Shown piece after piece: positions 27,400-37,786 of a DNA stretch of 64,000 nt. The DNA lies in the NCBI RefSeq assembly GCF_009852415.1, contig NZ_WOXS01000002.1:5000001-5064000 (forward strand). Reading direction: 5' to 3'. Under the pieces are notes generated by a model that saw only the letters and a list, made by a program, of their open reading frames with translations, made no database searches and had not been told where the DNA came from. Origin of the DNA: Streptomyces sp. Tu 3180 (GTDB lineage: Bacteria; Actinomycetota; Actinomycetes; Streptomycetales; Streptomycetaceae). The first letter of the stretch is position 1. Each line of letters starts with the position of its first letter. Made by a program: the position numbers and the translations under genes.

Positions 27400-27851
27400 T
27401 GCCCCGGCAGGACTTCGTCGTCCGGTCCGGGGCGTTCCGGGGCGGCGGAGCGCAGCGGGCTGATGGCCGGTCGGAGGTCGCCCTCGGCCGTGTGCCCGAC
27501 GCCGCCGGCGGTGGCAGCGGCAGGGTGACCGCTCGGCGTCGTCAGCGCCGGTCCGACCGGCTCACCGCGTGACGGCGGCCCCGGCGGTGCCGCAAGCGCG
27601 GTGGCCGGGGACGACAAGCTGCCGGAAGCCGCCGAACCTCCGCCACCGTGGGCCCGACGGCACCAGCGACCTCACCGGTGGGCCCTCTTCCTCCGGGACC
27701 GGGCGGTCGTCGCCGGGAGGCGTGCGCCGACACGACGAGCGTGACATGCCGGTACCGGCCCGGGTGGCGTCGGGCCCCGTACCGATCCGGGCCGCACCCG
27801 TTCCCCACGGCCCGGCCCGCGGCGGGGACGCCCGCCGAGCCGGTGGACGGC
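27400..27851. other. Gap without recognised gene after TPR array
   Basis: Sequence between the ATPase stop and the decayed gene on the other strand. No frame has a plausible protein. A broken copy of repeat or intergenic sequence is possible, but nothing can be supported. Confidence 0.4.
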
Positions 27852-28560
27852 TCAGGGCCGCACCGGTGCGGACCGCAGGTCCTTGAGGAACAGTCCGTTC
27901 AGCACCTCCCACTCGGTGGCCCGGTCCACCACCTCCACCGTCCGGCCGTCCAGCGTGGGCGTGGCGCGCGGGTCCTCCGTCGGCAGCAGCAGCAACCAAC
28001 AGGCCGTGCGGGACGTCGGCAGGGCGCCGCGCCGCCTGCTGGAGGCCCGCCACAGTGACTACCGGCCACCCGCCTCCCAGTAGCGGGCGACCAGCCCGGC
28101 CTCGTGCAGCAGTACGACCGAGCGGGGACCCGCGCCCTCCGCGACGGCCGCCACCCGCTGCCGCGGCTAACCGCGTGTACGAGGCGAGCGCCGCGCCCAG
28201 CGTGCCCGTGAACTTGGCGTCCGCCTTCAGCAGCGCCTGCCAGCGCACCGACTGCTCCTCGGCCGGCTCCCGCAGGGCGTCCAGGAACACGGAGCTCAGC
28301 GACACCGCCACCACCTCGTGCCGCGTGACGAGAACGCCACCCCGCCGGCTATCGACGTGGCCAGTTCCACCGGCCGGACGTCGGATCATCGGCGCCCGGC
28401 TTGGTCCTCCGGTGTGACAACGACCCGGCCGCCGCGCCGCTGCACGGTCAGCCGTGCGGGGGCCCCGGCAGGACTTTCGGAATCGGCGCCGGATTCGTCG
28501 TCCCGTTTGCGATCTCCGCCTCGACCACGGCGCGCACCACGGCCAGGGACGGGCCAAGGT
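27852..28560 (-). pseudogene. Decayed gene, C-terminal end resembling PglZ of BREX-2/Pgl
   Basis: Fragments in three frames read as one protein: AEIANGTTNPAPIPKVLPG, LTVQRRGGRVVVTPEDQAG, then SSVFLDALREPAEEQSVRWQ with LLKADAKFTGTLGAALASYT, a shift to SVVLLHEAGLVARYWEAGG, a stop, and finally ACWLLLLPTEDPRATPTLDG and a stop at 27852. At least three frameshifts or stops separate them. The WLLLLP-x-ED-P-x-x-x-PTLDG-x-x-V pattern at the end resembles the C-terminus of PglZ phosphatase-like proteins as I recall them. The rest is not diagnostic, so the identity is tentative. No intact N-terminus is visible. Confidence 0.35.
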
Positions 28561-28662
28561 TTCGGCGGGGGCCGGCCCCCCGCCGTGCCGGATCTCCTCT
28601 GACGACCGGACCGGAGTCCCGGTCGTCGCCCCGGGCGGAGGACGCGCCGTGCCCGGCGGGGC

Positions 28663-29370
28663 TCACATGTCCGTCGGCTCCACCGCCCCCAACTGCACCA
28701 TCAGCCCGAGCCGGTCGTACTGCCACCAGCCCTCGACGATCTTCCCGTTCGCGCCGAAGCGGAAGACGGTCGTGCCCGTCATGGCGACCTTCTTCCCCGT
28801 GGCCGGAATCCCGAGGAAGTCGTCCCTGTGGGTCCCCTCCCAGCTCCACCGCGTGCACACACGGTCCCCCTGGGCGATCTGGTCCTCGATCCGGAACGAG
28901 AAGTCGAAGCCGCCGCGCCAGGCGTCCATCTCGCGCCGGAGGTGGTCCAGCCCGACGACGTCCTGCTCGTTGGCGGGATCGTGGTCGTGGTAGTGCTCCC
29001 CGACCAGGCCCGTCAGCGGCGACAGGTCGTCCGAGGTGGCCAGCACCTCGAAGAACCGGCGCGCGGAGTCCGTGTTCAGCTGCGCGTCCCGCACCACGTC
29101 CAGGTCGGTGAACGTGGGCATCTCGTCGCAGAGCGCCACCATCTCCCGGAAGATCCGGTCGGTCTCCGGGAGCTGCGAGTTGCGCATCGCCTCCTCGTAC
29201 GACGGGAACTCCACGATCTCGACGACGTGCGCCGCGTCCGTGTGGTCCTTGGCGACCAGGGTGTGCGTCGCCGTCCGCCTTCCCCTGGTCTGCTCGACCC
29301 ACTGGTCCATGAGCCGGTCCATCTCGTCGAGCCGGCTGGTCCTGCAGTCGATGAGCTGTACGAAGGTCAT
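28663..29370 (-). CDS. Ester cyclase / SnoaL-like protein with N-terminal ABM-like domain
   Basis: The ATG at 29370 gives 235 residues. The first 90 residues look like a ferredoxin-like ABM/Dabb domain (VQLIDCRTSRLDEMDRLMDQ and VVEIVEFPSYEEAM). The second half is a SnoaL-like cone fold: RRFFEVLATSDD, EHYHDHDPANEQ, TRWSWEGTHRDDFLGIPATG and MTGTTVFRFGANGKIVEGWW. SnoaL-like proteins are polyketide cyclases, isomerases or ligand-binding proteins; the reaction is unknown here. The SDR gene upstream on the same strand is separate. Confidence 0.75.
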   Translation of the reverse strand: MTFVQLIDCRTSRLDEMDRLMDQWVEQTRGRRTATHTLVAKDHTDAAHVVEIVEFPSYEEAMRNSQLPETDRIFREMVALCDEMPTFTDLDVVRDAQLNTDSARRFFEVLATSDDLSPLTGLVGEHYHDHDPANEQDVVGLDHLRREMDAWRGGFDFSFRIEDQIAQGDRVCTRWSWEGTHRDDFLGIPATGKKVAMTGTTVFRFGANGKIVEGWWQYDRLGLMVQLGAVEPTDM

Positions 29371-29463
29371 GGCGATCGCCTCCGGTGCCCCTCGGGTCCG
29401 GGTCCTGTCAGCACCCATTTTCTCCCCGGGCGCGGGCTCCGGCCCGCCGTGGCCGCGCTCCCG

Positions 29464-30237
29464 CTACCGGGGCCCGTACTTGCGCCCCGTCCGCGAGGAG
29501 ATCCCGCCCAGCACGCCCCTCGGGACCAGCTTCGCCACTCCCATCAGCGCCTTGTAGCGGGGGTCCGGGATCGACACCGACTTGCCCCGGGCCAGGTCCG
29601 CGAGGGCCGTCGCGGCGACCTTGTCCGCGTCCAGCCACATCCAGTTCGGGATGTTGTCCGTCCCCATCCCGGCCCGCTCGTGGAACTCGGTGCGCACGAA
29701 CCCCGGGCACAGCGCCATCAGGCGGACGCCGTTGCCGGCCAGGTCCTGCGCCGCGCCCTGGGTGAACTGCACGACCCACGCCTTGGACGCCCCGTACGTC
29801 CCGCGCGGCAGGAACGCGGCGGTCGAGGCGACGTTCACGACGCCCCCGCGCCCGCGCTCCCGCATCGCCTCCGCCGCCGCCGAGGTCAGCCGGAGCACCG
29901 CCTCGCAGTGCACCTTGAGCATCCTCAGCTCGTCGGCCATGGGGACGTCGAGGTAGCGGCCCTTGTTGCCGAAGCCGGCGTTGTTGACCAGCAGGTCGAC
30001 CGGGTTCTTGCGGTCGCCGAGCCGGGTGGCCACCGCCTCGATGCCCCGGTCCTGAGCCAGGTCGGCCGTCAGCACCTCCGCCTCGATGCCGTGGCGGTCG
30101 TGCAGCTCGGTCGCCTGTTCCCGCAGCCGGCCGGTGTCGCGGGCCACCAGCACCAGGTCGTGTCCGTCGGCCGCCAGCCGCCGCGCGAACGCGGCGCCGA
30201 TCCCAGCCGTCGATCCCGTAATCAGAGCCGTTGTCAT
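29464..30237 (-). CDS. SDR-family NAD(P)-dependent oxidoreductase
   Basis: 257-residue classical short-chain dehydrogenase. The cofactor loop is GSTAGIGAAF (about 8-17), followed by LLVNNAGFG, the catalytic Ser in VNVASTAAF and the YGASK Tyr-Lys pair. An Arg at the end of the second strand (LVLVARD) favours NADP. The C-terminal portion is basic (SSRTGRKYGPR). Substrate not known. The upstream MOSC gene is on the same strand 75 bp away. Confidence 0.9.
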   Translation of the reverse strand: MTTALITGSTAGIGAAFARRLAADGHDLVLVARDTGRLREQATELHDRHGIEAEVLTADLAQDRGIEAVATRLGDRKNPVDLLVNNAGFGNKGRYLDVPMADELRMLKVHCEAVLRLTSAAAEAMRERGRGGVVNVASTAAFLPRGTYGASKAWVVQFTQGAAQDLAGNGVRLMALCPGFVRTEFHERAGMGTDNIPNWMWLDADKVAATALADLARGKSVSIPDPRYKALMGVAKLVPRGVLGGISSRTGRKYGPR

Positions 30238-30312
30238 GGCGTAAGAGTAGTGACCCGGAGTGGAAGCATCCGTTCCGCATCGCGAGCCGGCGCGGACGCG
30301 CCGGACGAGCCG

Positions 30313-30993
30313 TCAGGCCGTGGTGCGCGCACCGTACTTCTCCACGTACGTCCGCGCGATCGCCCGTGCCTCCGGGTGCAGCGCCTCGCCCGCCGCCAGC
30401 AGCCGGGGCAGCAGCGTGCGCTCGGTCGTGACCGCCCGGAACTGCAGCGCGACCGTCACGTCGTGGTCCGGCCGGTGCACGATCCGCACCGCGTCGCCCG
30501 CCCGGACCGCGCCGGGCCGGATCACCCGCAGGTACGCGCCCGGGGCGCCCCGCTCCGTGAACCGCTTCACCCAGCCCCTCTCACCGATGTGGCCCTGGAA
30601 GGTGCGGCAGGGGATGCGTCCGGAGGTGATCTCCAGCACCGCCTCGGCCCCGACGGCCCAGCGCTCACCGATCAGGGCGCCGGACACCTCGACGCCCTCG
30701 GTGGTGAGGTTCTCGCCGAACAAGCCGTTGCGCAGCGGGCGCCCCAGCGTGCGCTCCCACGCGTCGAGGTCCTCGCGGGCCATGGCGTACACGGCCTGGT
30801 CGTCCCCGCCGTGGTGCCGCGTCTCGCACACGGCGTCCCCGGCCAGTCCGCTCGCGCCGGACCCCTTCGGCCCCGGCGCCGCCACCCGCACCGGCCCGTC
30901 CACGGGCCGCTTGTCGATGCCGGTCAGGCCCTCGGGGTGGTCCGTGTACGGCACGGCCCGGGGGTGCCCCAGATTCACAGACAGAAGCCTCAT
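30313..30993 (-). CDS. MOSC domain protein (YiiM-like)
   Basis: 226 residues from the ATG at 30993. The MOSC hallmark is clear: GLFGENLTTEGV with GSGASGLAGDAV, then ITSGRIPCRTFQGHIGE with the Cys that binds molybdenum cofactor or sulfur, and VIRPGAVRAGD. YiiM-like proteins reduce N-hydroxylated compounds with molybdenum cofactor. It is divergent from a LysR regulator that may control it. Confidence 0.88.
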   Translation of the reverse strand: MRLLSVNLGHPRAVPYTDHPEGLTGIDKRPVDGPVRVAAPGPKGSGASGLAGDAVCETRHHGGDDQAVYAMAREDLDAWERTLGRPLRNGLFGENLTTEGVEVSGALIGERWAVGAEAVLEITSGRIPCRTFQGHIGERGWVKRFTERGAPGAYLRVIRPGAVRAGDAVRIVHRPDHDVTVALQFRAVTTERTLLPRLLAAGEALHPEARAIARTYVEKYGARTTA

Positions 30994-31072
30994 GGGCGCA
31001 CGGTAGGCCACGAGGATCAAAGCGTCGACGCATTATTCGTCACCGCGTCAAAGGACGGCTTATCCTCGGAGG

Positions 31073-31969
31073 GTGATCGAAGCCCGTCACCTGCGTGTGC
31101 TGCGCGCCGTGGCCACCACCGGTTCCTTCTCCGCCGCGGCCCGCGAACTGGGCTGCACCCAGCCCGCCGTCAGCCAGCAGATGAAAGCCCTGGAGGCGTC
31201 CGCCGGCACGCCCCTGCTCGTCCGCGGCGGCCGCGAGATGCGCCTGACGCAGGCCGGTGAGGCGCTGGTGCGGCACGCGGCCGGGATCCTCGCCGGACTC
31301 ACCGCCGCCGAGGAGGAGGTCGCCGCCATCGCCGGGCTGCGCGCGGGCCGGGTCCGGCTCGTCTCCTTCCCCAGCGGCAGCTCCGCGCTGGTCCCGACGG
31401 CCCTCGCCGCCCTGCGCGGCGCCCACCCCGGTACCCGGGTCTCCCTGGAGGAGGCCGAGCCGCCCCGCTCCGTCGAGATGCTGCGCGAGGGCGACTGCGA
31501 CGTGGCCCTCGCCTTCCGCTACGAGGGGGCGGCGGGTGCCGAGGAGTGGGACGACCTCGTCGTACGGCCGCTGCTGACGGACCGGCTCGTGGGGCTCGTG
31601 CCCGAGCGGCACCGGCTCGCGCACGCCCGGTCCATCGCCATCGGGGAGCTCGCCGAGGAGCCGTGGATCGCCGGCTGCCCCCGCTGCCGGGGCCAGTTGG
31701 TCGAGGTGTGCGAGGGGGCCGGGTTCACGCCGCGCATCGACTTCGCGACCGACGACTACCCGGCGGTCGCCGGCCTGGTCGGCGCCGGGCTCGGCGTCGC
31801 CGTCCTGCCTGAGCTGGCCATCGAGTCCGTGCGGCCCAGGGGGGTGCGCACCGTCGCCCTGGAGCCCACCGTGCGGCGGGAGATCGTCGCGCTCACCCTG
31901 CCCGACCTCGCGCAGGTGCCGGCGGTCGCCGCGACGCTGGACCAGCTGGCGCGGGCGGCGGCCCGGTAG
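31073..31969 (+). CDS. LysR-family transcriptional regulator
   Basis: 298 residues. The N-terminal winged helix (LRVLRAVATTGSFSAAAREL and CTQPAVSQQMKALEA) is typical, and the effector domain has two periplasmic-binding-like lobes, with GDCDVALAFRYEG and VGAGLGVAVLPELA. The GTG at 31073 starts two residues before the conserved helix. Only 79 bp separate it from the divergent MOSC gene, so it probably regulates that gene and itself from the shared gap. Confidence 0.92.
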   Translation: MIEARHLRVLRAVATTGSFSAAARELGCTQPAVSQQMKALEASAGTPLLVRGGREMRLTQAGEALVRHAAGILAGLTAAEEEVAAIAGLRAGRVRLVSFPSGSSALVPTALAALRGAHPGTRVSLEEAEPPRSVEMLREGDCDVALAFRYEGAAGAEEWDDLVVRPLLTDRLVGLVPERHRLAHARSIAIGELAEEPWIAGCPRCRGQLVEVCEGAGFTPRIDFATDDYPAVAGLVGAGLGVAVLPELAIESVRPRGVRTVALEPTVRREIVALTLPDLAQVPAVAATLDQLARAAAR

Positions 31970-32025
31970 CCGCCCGGACAGAACAAGGGCACGCGAGCGT
32001 GCCCCGTGGTTGCAGAAACGTTCCT

Positions 32026-32355
32026 TCAGGTGTTCGAGGCGGCGTGCCCGCCGGCTGCAGACGCCGACACCAGCCTGTTGCGCGCCCGCCCCATCAGCTC
32101 TTCGCGCTCGTCCTCGGTCAGTCCGCCCCACACGCCGTACGGCTCGCGTACCGCCAGCGCGTGGGCGGCGCACTCGGCGCGCACCGGGCACCTCATGCAG
32201 ACCTCTTTGGCCGAGTTCTCACGAGCGCTTCGAGCCGCGCCCCGCTCGCCCTCCGGGTGGAAGAAGAGCGAGCTGTCCACCCCGCGGCACGCAGCCAGGA
32301 GCTGCCAGTCCCACAGGTCCGCATTCGGTCCGGGAAGGCGGGAGAAATCTGCCAT
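32026..32355 (-). CDS. whiD: WhiB-like sporulation regulator WhiD
   Basis: 109 residues with the four iron-sulfur Cys ligands at positions 23, 53, 56 and 62 (CR...EVCMRCPVRAEC), the GVWGG turn (residues about 73-79) and a basic C-terminal helix (ERE-ELMGRARNRL). WhiD is the 4Fe-4S partner of the principal sigma factor needed for late sporulation. The sequence and its position next to bldM match S. coelicolor whiD. An AAGGGG ribosome binding site precedes the ATG. Confidence 0.93.
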   Translation of the reverse strand: MADFSRLPGPNADLWDWQLLAACRGVDSSLFFHPEGERGAARSARENSAKEVCMRCPVRAECAAHALAVREPYGVWGGLTEDEREELMGRARNRLVSASAAGGHAASNT

Positions 32356-32734
32356 TGCGTGACCCCTTGTAGCCGTTCTGGGCGGATCCGGTGTCCACGA
32401 CCGTACAACTACGATCCAAGGAGATGAAAATATGACTCATTGCGAATCTAGCCCCGGACACCAGTAAACGGGAAGAAATAGGGCTGAACGGGGCATGGTT
32501 GTGATGAAAGTTCAAGGGTCCGCCGTGCGTGTCTGCATCGTGTCCGCCTCCTCACGTAGAGTGCCGAAGATGGCAGACGGCCCCGTAACTCTTTCGAGTG
32601 ACCGTCGTTGAGAGTGCGAGGCGGTTGAAGGAACAAGCGCTCGGGCAGGCGTCCGAGACGGTCGACCGCACAGGTGACGATTTCGTACCAGCCTGGAGGC
32701 TCAAGGTGACGCGCATCAGCTGCGGAGGGCGGCC
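32356..32734. promoter_or_regulatory. Divergent whiD-bldM control region
   Basis: 379 bp between two developmental regulator genes. It is AT-richer than its surroundings at 32410-32480, where the whiD promoter is expected. The bldM side holds the sigma-BldN-type promoter listed separately. A possible second bldM -10 (TAGAGT at 32556-32561) is weak. No gene is present. Confidence 0.7.
32584..32611 (+). promoter_or_regulatory. sigma-BldN-type promoter of bldM
   Basis: CGTAAC (32584-32589), 16 bp, then CGTTGA (32606-32611) equals the -35/-10 pair known for the sigma-BldN-dependent bldM promoter. Transcription would start about 115 bp before the bldM ATG. Confidence 0.85.
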
Positions 32735-33346
32735 ATGACTTCCGTCCTCGTCTGCGACGACTCCCCGCTTGCCCGAGAGGCGCTCCGCCGCGCGGTCGCG
32801 ACCGTGCCCGGCGTCGAGCGCGTGACGACGGCTGCCAACGGCGAGGAAGTCCTCCGCCGCTGGGGAGCCGACCGCTCGGACCTGATTCTGATGGACGTGC
32901 GCATGCCCGGCCTGGGCGGCGTCGAGACCGTCCGGCGGCTGCTGTCCGCCGACCCCGGAGCACGCATCATCATGCTCACCGTCGCCGAGGACCTCGACGG
33001 CGTCGCGCTCGCGGTGGCCGCCGGTGCCCGCGGCTACCTGCACAAGGACGCGTCCCGCGCGGAACTGCGGGCCACGGTCACGCAGGCGCTCGCCGACCCG
33101 ACCTGGCGGCTCGCCCCGCGCCGGCTGCGCTCGGCCGAGATGGGCGCCGCGCCCACGCTCACCGCGCGTGAGATCCAGGTGCTCGAAGGCATGAGCCACG
33201 GCCGTTCCAACGCCGAGATCGGCCGCGAGCTGTTCCTCTCCGAGGACACCGTCAAGACGCACGCGCGGCGGCTCTTCAAGAAGCTCGGCGCCTCGGACCG
33301 GGCCCACGCGGTGGCGCTCGGTTTCCGGTGGGGTCTCGTGCGCTAG
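32735..33346 (+). CDS. bldM: Atypical response regulator BldM
   Basis: 203 residues: a receiver domain (about 1-120, Asp8-Asp9, Asp54 in LILMDVRMPG, Lys in YLHKDAS) and a LuxR-type helix-turn-helix (LTAREIQVLEGMSHGRSNAE, EDTVKTHARRLFKKLGASD). BldM controls aerial growth genes as a homodimer and spore genes as a heterodimer with WhiI. In S. coelicolor phosphorylation at Asp54 is not required. The stop TAG is part of the CTAG at the edge of the repeat element that follows. Confidence 0.96.
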   Translation: MTSVLVCDDSPLAREALRRAVATVPGVERVTTAANGEEVLRRWGADRSDLILMDVRMPGLGGVETVRRLLSADPGARIIMLTVAEDLDGVALAVAAGARGYLHKDASRAELRATVTQALADPTWRLAPRRLRSAEMGAAPTLTAREIQVLEGMSHGRSNAEIGRELFLSEDTVKTHARRLFKKLGASDRAHAVALGFRWGLVR

Positions 33347-33677
33347 GGCCTGTCCTTCGGATCGGGCCGGACGCGGCGCGCGGCGCCGAGCGGCAGCCGG
33401 CGAGCGGGGGCACGCGGATGCCCCCGCCCGGGCCGGACACGCACGGGGCGGCGCCCCCGCCCGTGCCGCACACCCGCGTGACGACGCCCCCTCCGGGGTC
33501 GCACGCGCGTGCGGCGACACCGGCGAGGGACGGCACCGCGGGCGAGGCCCGCCTCCCGTCCGTGCGGGGCGCACGGCCCGGCGGGGCGAGCCCCCGGCCG
33601 CGCGGACCCGTGTCGATCCTGCGGGTCCGGACGATCGGGTCGGGCCGGCCGAACCGGCCGATCCGGACGACAGGCCC
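33347..33677. mobile_element. Second MITE-like element, degenerate
   Basis: The left end (33347-33364, GGGCCTGTCCTTCGGATC, after CTA) and the reverse complement of the right end (33660-33677, GGGCCTGTCGTCCGGATC) agree at 16 of 18 bases. The left end matches the 20333 element at 24 of 28 bases counting from CTAG. The 331-bp interior is GC-rich without a credible gene. Unlike the first element, the right edge is not followed by CTAG. It separates bldM from shbA. Confidence 0.55.
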
Positions 33678-33844
33678 CGGGGCCGGCCGCGTACGCCCCG
33701 GGAAGAGCACCGAAAACCCGGTTCACCAGGGCATCGGCGGTGGCCGAAGGGCGCCCACTGCTCGTTTCGCGGCGGATGCCGCATCCTTGAGGTGTGGAGT
33801 TCCTCGGGGACGAGTCGGTCGAGCGGAAGGGGAGGGCGCAGGGG

Positions 33845-34522
33845 ATGAGTTCCGGCGCACCTGCTCATAACGCTTCGGTGCACAACAACGGGCACGGTGC
33901 CGCGGACCCGGCGTCCGCAGGGCACCATGGACCGATGCGCGACGACGAGGCGGGCACTGCCCAGGGGGCGATCGGTGCGCTCGTCCACCGCGCCGTCGAC
34001 GGGGACGAGCAGGCCACGCACGACCTGCTGGCCCGGGTGCACCCCCTGGCGCTGCGCTACTGCCGCACCCGTCTGTCCCGGCTGCCGGGCGACGCGCGGC
34101 ACTTCGTCGAGGACCTCGCCCAGGAGGTCTGCGTCGCGGTGCTCCTCGCGCTGCCCCGTTACAAGGACACCGGGCGGCCCTTCGAGGCGTTCGTCTTCGC
34201 CATCGCCGCCCACAAGGTCGCCGACCTGCAGCGCGCGGCGATGCGGCACCCCGGCTCGACGGCGGTGCCCTCCGACGAGATGCCCGAGCGTCCCGACGAC
34301 TCCCTCGGCCCGGAGGAGCGCGCCCTGCTCAGCAGCGACGCCGAGTGGGCCAAGAAACTGCTGGCCAACCTGCCCGAGAACCAGCGCGAGCTGCTGCTGC
34401 TGCGCATCGCCGTGGGCCTCACGGCGGAGGAGACCGGACAGATGTTGGGAATGTCACCCGGCGCGGTCCGGGTGGCCCAGCACCGTGCGCTGAGCCGGCT
34501 GCGCGCGCTGGCGGAGCAGTAA
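33845..34522 (+). CDS. shbA: ECF RNA polymerase sigma factor ShbA
   Basis: Sigma factor that in S. griseus is the main transcriber of hrdB, the principal sigma gene. The ATG at 33845 has GAAGGGGAGGG at 9-base spacing and is preferred over a GTG at 33794, which lacks one. The 225 residues hold region 2 ([20 protein letters not shown] and [18 protein letters not shown]) and region 4 ([40 protein letters not shown]). The first 45 residues are a His/Asn/Ala-rich extension. The position between bldM and guaB is conserved. Confidence 0.92.
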   Translation: MSSGAPAHNASVHNNGHGAADPASAGHHGPMRDDEAGTAQGAIGALVHRAVDGDEQATHDLLARVHPLALRYCRTRLSRLPGDARHFVEDLAQEVCVAVLLALPRYKDTGRPFEAFVFAIAAHKVADLQRAAMRHPGSTAVPSDEMPERPDDSLGPEERALLSSDAEWAKKLLANLPENQRELLLLRIAVGLTAEETGQMLGMSPGAVRVAQHRALSRLRALAEQ

Positions 34523-34640
34523 CCGCCGCCGAGGCGCCCTCCCTTCGGCGCGTGAACGGGCACACCGCCGCGCCCGTACGAACATACGAAGCCAGGAGCC
34601 GTGCATGATCGTGGAATGTGACACCTCCGCTTCCCGTTAG

Positions 34641-36185
<1,545 letters not shown>

Positions 36186-36213
36186 GCGGCCGCACGCAGG
36201 CGGCGGGCTTCCC

Positions 36214-36246
36214 GAGGGCGGTCCCGGAGCATCCGGGGCCGCCCTC
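36214..36246. terminator. guaB terminator hairpin
   Basis: The arms GAGGGCGGTCCCGGA and TCCGGGGCCGCCCTC pair over 14 of 15 positions with a short GCA loop, about 30 bp after the guaB stop. Confidence 0.8.
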
Positions 36247-36304
36247 GCCGTGCCCGTCGGGGATACTGGAAGGCGCTGCAACGCATCAGGGAAAGGCCAC
36301 AGAC

Positions 36305-37429
36305 GTGACTGAGATCGAGATCGGGCGCGGCAAGCGCGGCCGCCGGGCGTACGCCTTCGACGACATCGCCGTCGTCCCCAGCCGCCGTACGCGGGACCCG
36401 AAGGAGGTCTCGATCGCCTGGCAGATCGACGCCTACCGTTTCGAGCTGCCCTTCCTGGCCGCCCCCATGGACTCGGTGGTCTCGCCGGCCACGGCGATCC
36501 GCATCGGCGAGCTCGGCGGCCTCGGCGTGCTGAACCTCGAGGGCCTGTGGACCCGCTACGAGGACCCGCAGCCGCTGCTGGACGAGATCGTCGGCCTGCC
36601 CGCCGAGACGGCCACCCGCCGCCTCCAGGAGATCTACGCCGCCCCCGTCAAGGAGGAGCTGATCGGGCAGCGCATCAAGGAGGTGCGCGACTCGGGCGTG
36701 GTCACCGCCGCCGCGCTCTCCCCGCAGCGCACCGCCCAGTTCTCCAAGGCCGTCGTCGACGCGGGCGTGGACATCTTCGTCATCCGCGGCACGACGGTCT
36801 CTGCGGAGCACGTCTCCTCCTCGCACGAGCCGCTGAACCTGAAGCAGTTCATCTACGAACTCGACGTCCCGGTGATCGTCGGCGGCTGCGCCACCTACAC
36901 CGCCGCCCTGCACCTCATGCGCACCGGCGCGGCCGGCGTGCTGGTCGGCTTCGGCGGCGGCGCCGCGCACACCACGCGCAACGTGCTCGGCATCCAGGTC
37001 CCGATGGCCACCGCGGTCGCCGACGTGGCCGCCGCCCGCCGCGACTACATGGACGAGTCCGGCGGCCGGTACGTGCACGTGATCGCGGACGGCGGTGTCG
37101 GCTGGTCCGGCGACCTGCCCAAGGCGATCGCCTGCGGCGCCGACGCGGTGATGATGGGCTCCCCGCTCGCCCGCGCGACCGACGGCCCGGGCCGGGGCAA
37201 CCACTGGGGCATGGAGGCGGTCAACGAGGAGCTGCCGCGCGGCCAGAAGGTCGACCTCGGCACGGTCGGCACCCTGGAGGAGATCCTCACCGGCCCGTCC
37301 CACACCCCCGACGGCTCGATGAACCTCTTCGGCGCCCTGCGCCGCGCGATGGCCACCACCGGCTACAGCGAGCTGAAGGAGTTCCAGCGCGTCGAGGTGA
37401 CGGTGGCGGACTCGCAGCACCGGCGCTGA
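36305..37429 (+). CDS. GuaB3-type IMP dehydrogenase-related protein
   Basis: 374-residue barrel protein of the GuaB family without CBS domains (MTEIEIGRGKRGRRAYAFDD at the start). The position of the catalytic cysteine loop reads GGGAAHTTR, with His222 where guaB has Cys311, so the covalent XMP intermediate cannot form in the usual way. NAD and IMP contact regions such as IADGGVGWSGDLPKAIACGA are kept. Actinobacteria usually carry this paralogue beside guaB. It may be a regulator or have altered chemistry; the symbol guaB3 is used for the group, but I do not assign the reaction. Confidence 0.9.
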   Translation: MTEIEIGRGKRGRRAYAFDDIAVVPSRRTRDPKEVSIAWQIDAYRFELPFLAAPMDSVVSPATAIRIGELGGLGVLNLEGLWTRYEDPQPLLDEIVGLPAETATRRLQEIYAAPVKEELIGQRIKEVRDSGVVTAAALSPQRTAQFSKAVVDAGVDIFVIRGTTVSAEHVSSSHEPLNLKQFIYELDVPVIVGGCATYTAALHLMRTGAAGVLVGFGGGAAHTTRNVLGIQVPMATAVADVAAARRDYMDESGGRYVHVIADGGVGWSGDLPKAIACGADAVMMGSPLARATDGPGRGNHWGMEAVNEELPRGQKVDLGTVGTLEEILTGPSHTPDGSMNLFGALRRAMATTGYSELKEFQRVEVTVADSQHRR

Positions 37430-37452
37430 GGCCGCGCCCGGCACGGACGGCG

Positions 37453-37494
37453 AAAGGGGCGGGGTCACCCACAGGCGGGTGACCCCGCCCCTTT
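37453..37494. terminator. Terminator of the guaB paralogue
   Basis: 18-bp perfect arms (37453-37470, AAAGGGGCGGGGTCACCC, with 37477-37494) around ACAGGC, 23 bp after the stop codon. Confidence 0.9.
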
Positions 37495-37786
37495 CCGCCG
37501 CGCGGGAGACCCCGGGGGCGCGCGTTTCGGACGAGGGGCGCACGGTCGCTTCCGGGCGGGATTCCGGGAGCGGGCCGCGCCGGACCGGTGGTGTCCGGGA
37601 CCGGCAGCCCGGCTCTCCCCGGCGCTCCCTTTCCGAGGAGATCGCTCCGGACCCCGCCCTCGGGGCCCGGCCCCGGCGGACCGTCCACCGGACCACCGGG
37701 CGGCGCGGGGAAGCGGTCGCCCGGGGGACGCCACCGCGAGCCGACCCGTCGGGACCGGTCGCGCGGACCGCCGCGAGCGGCCCCGC
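37495..37786. other. Gap without recognised gene
   Basis: Convergent gap after the terminator of the guaB paralogue, with CGG/CCG runs and no coding character. Confidence 0.5.
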
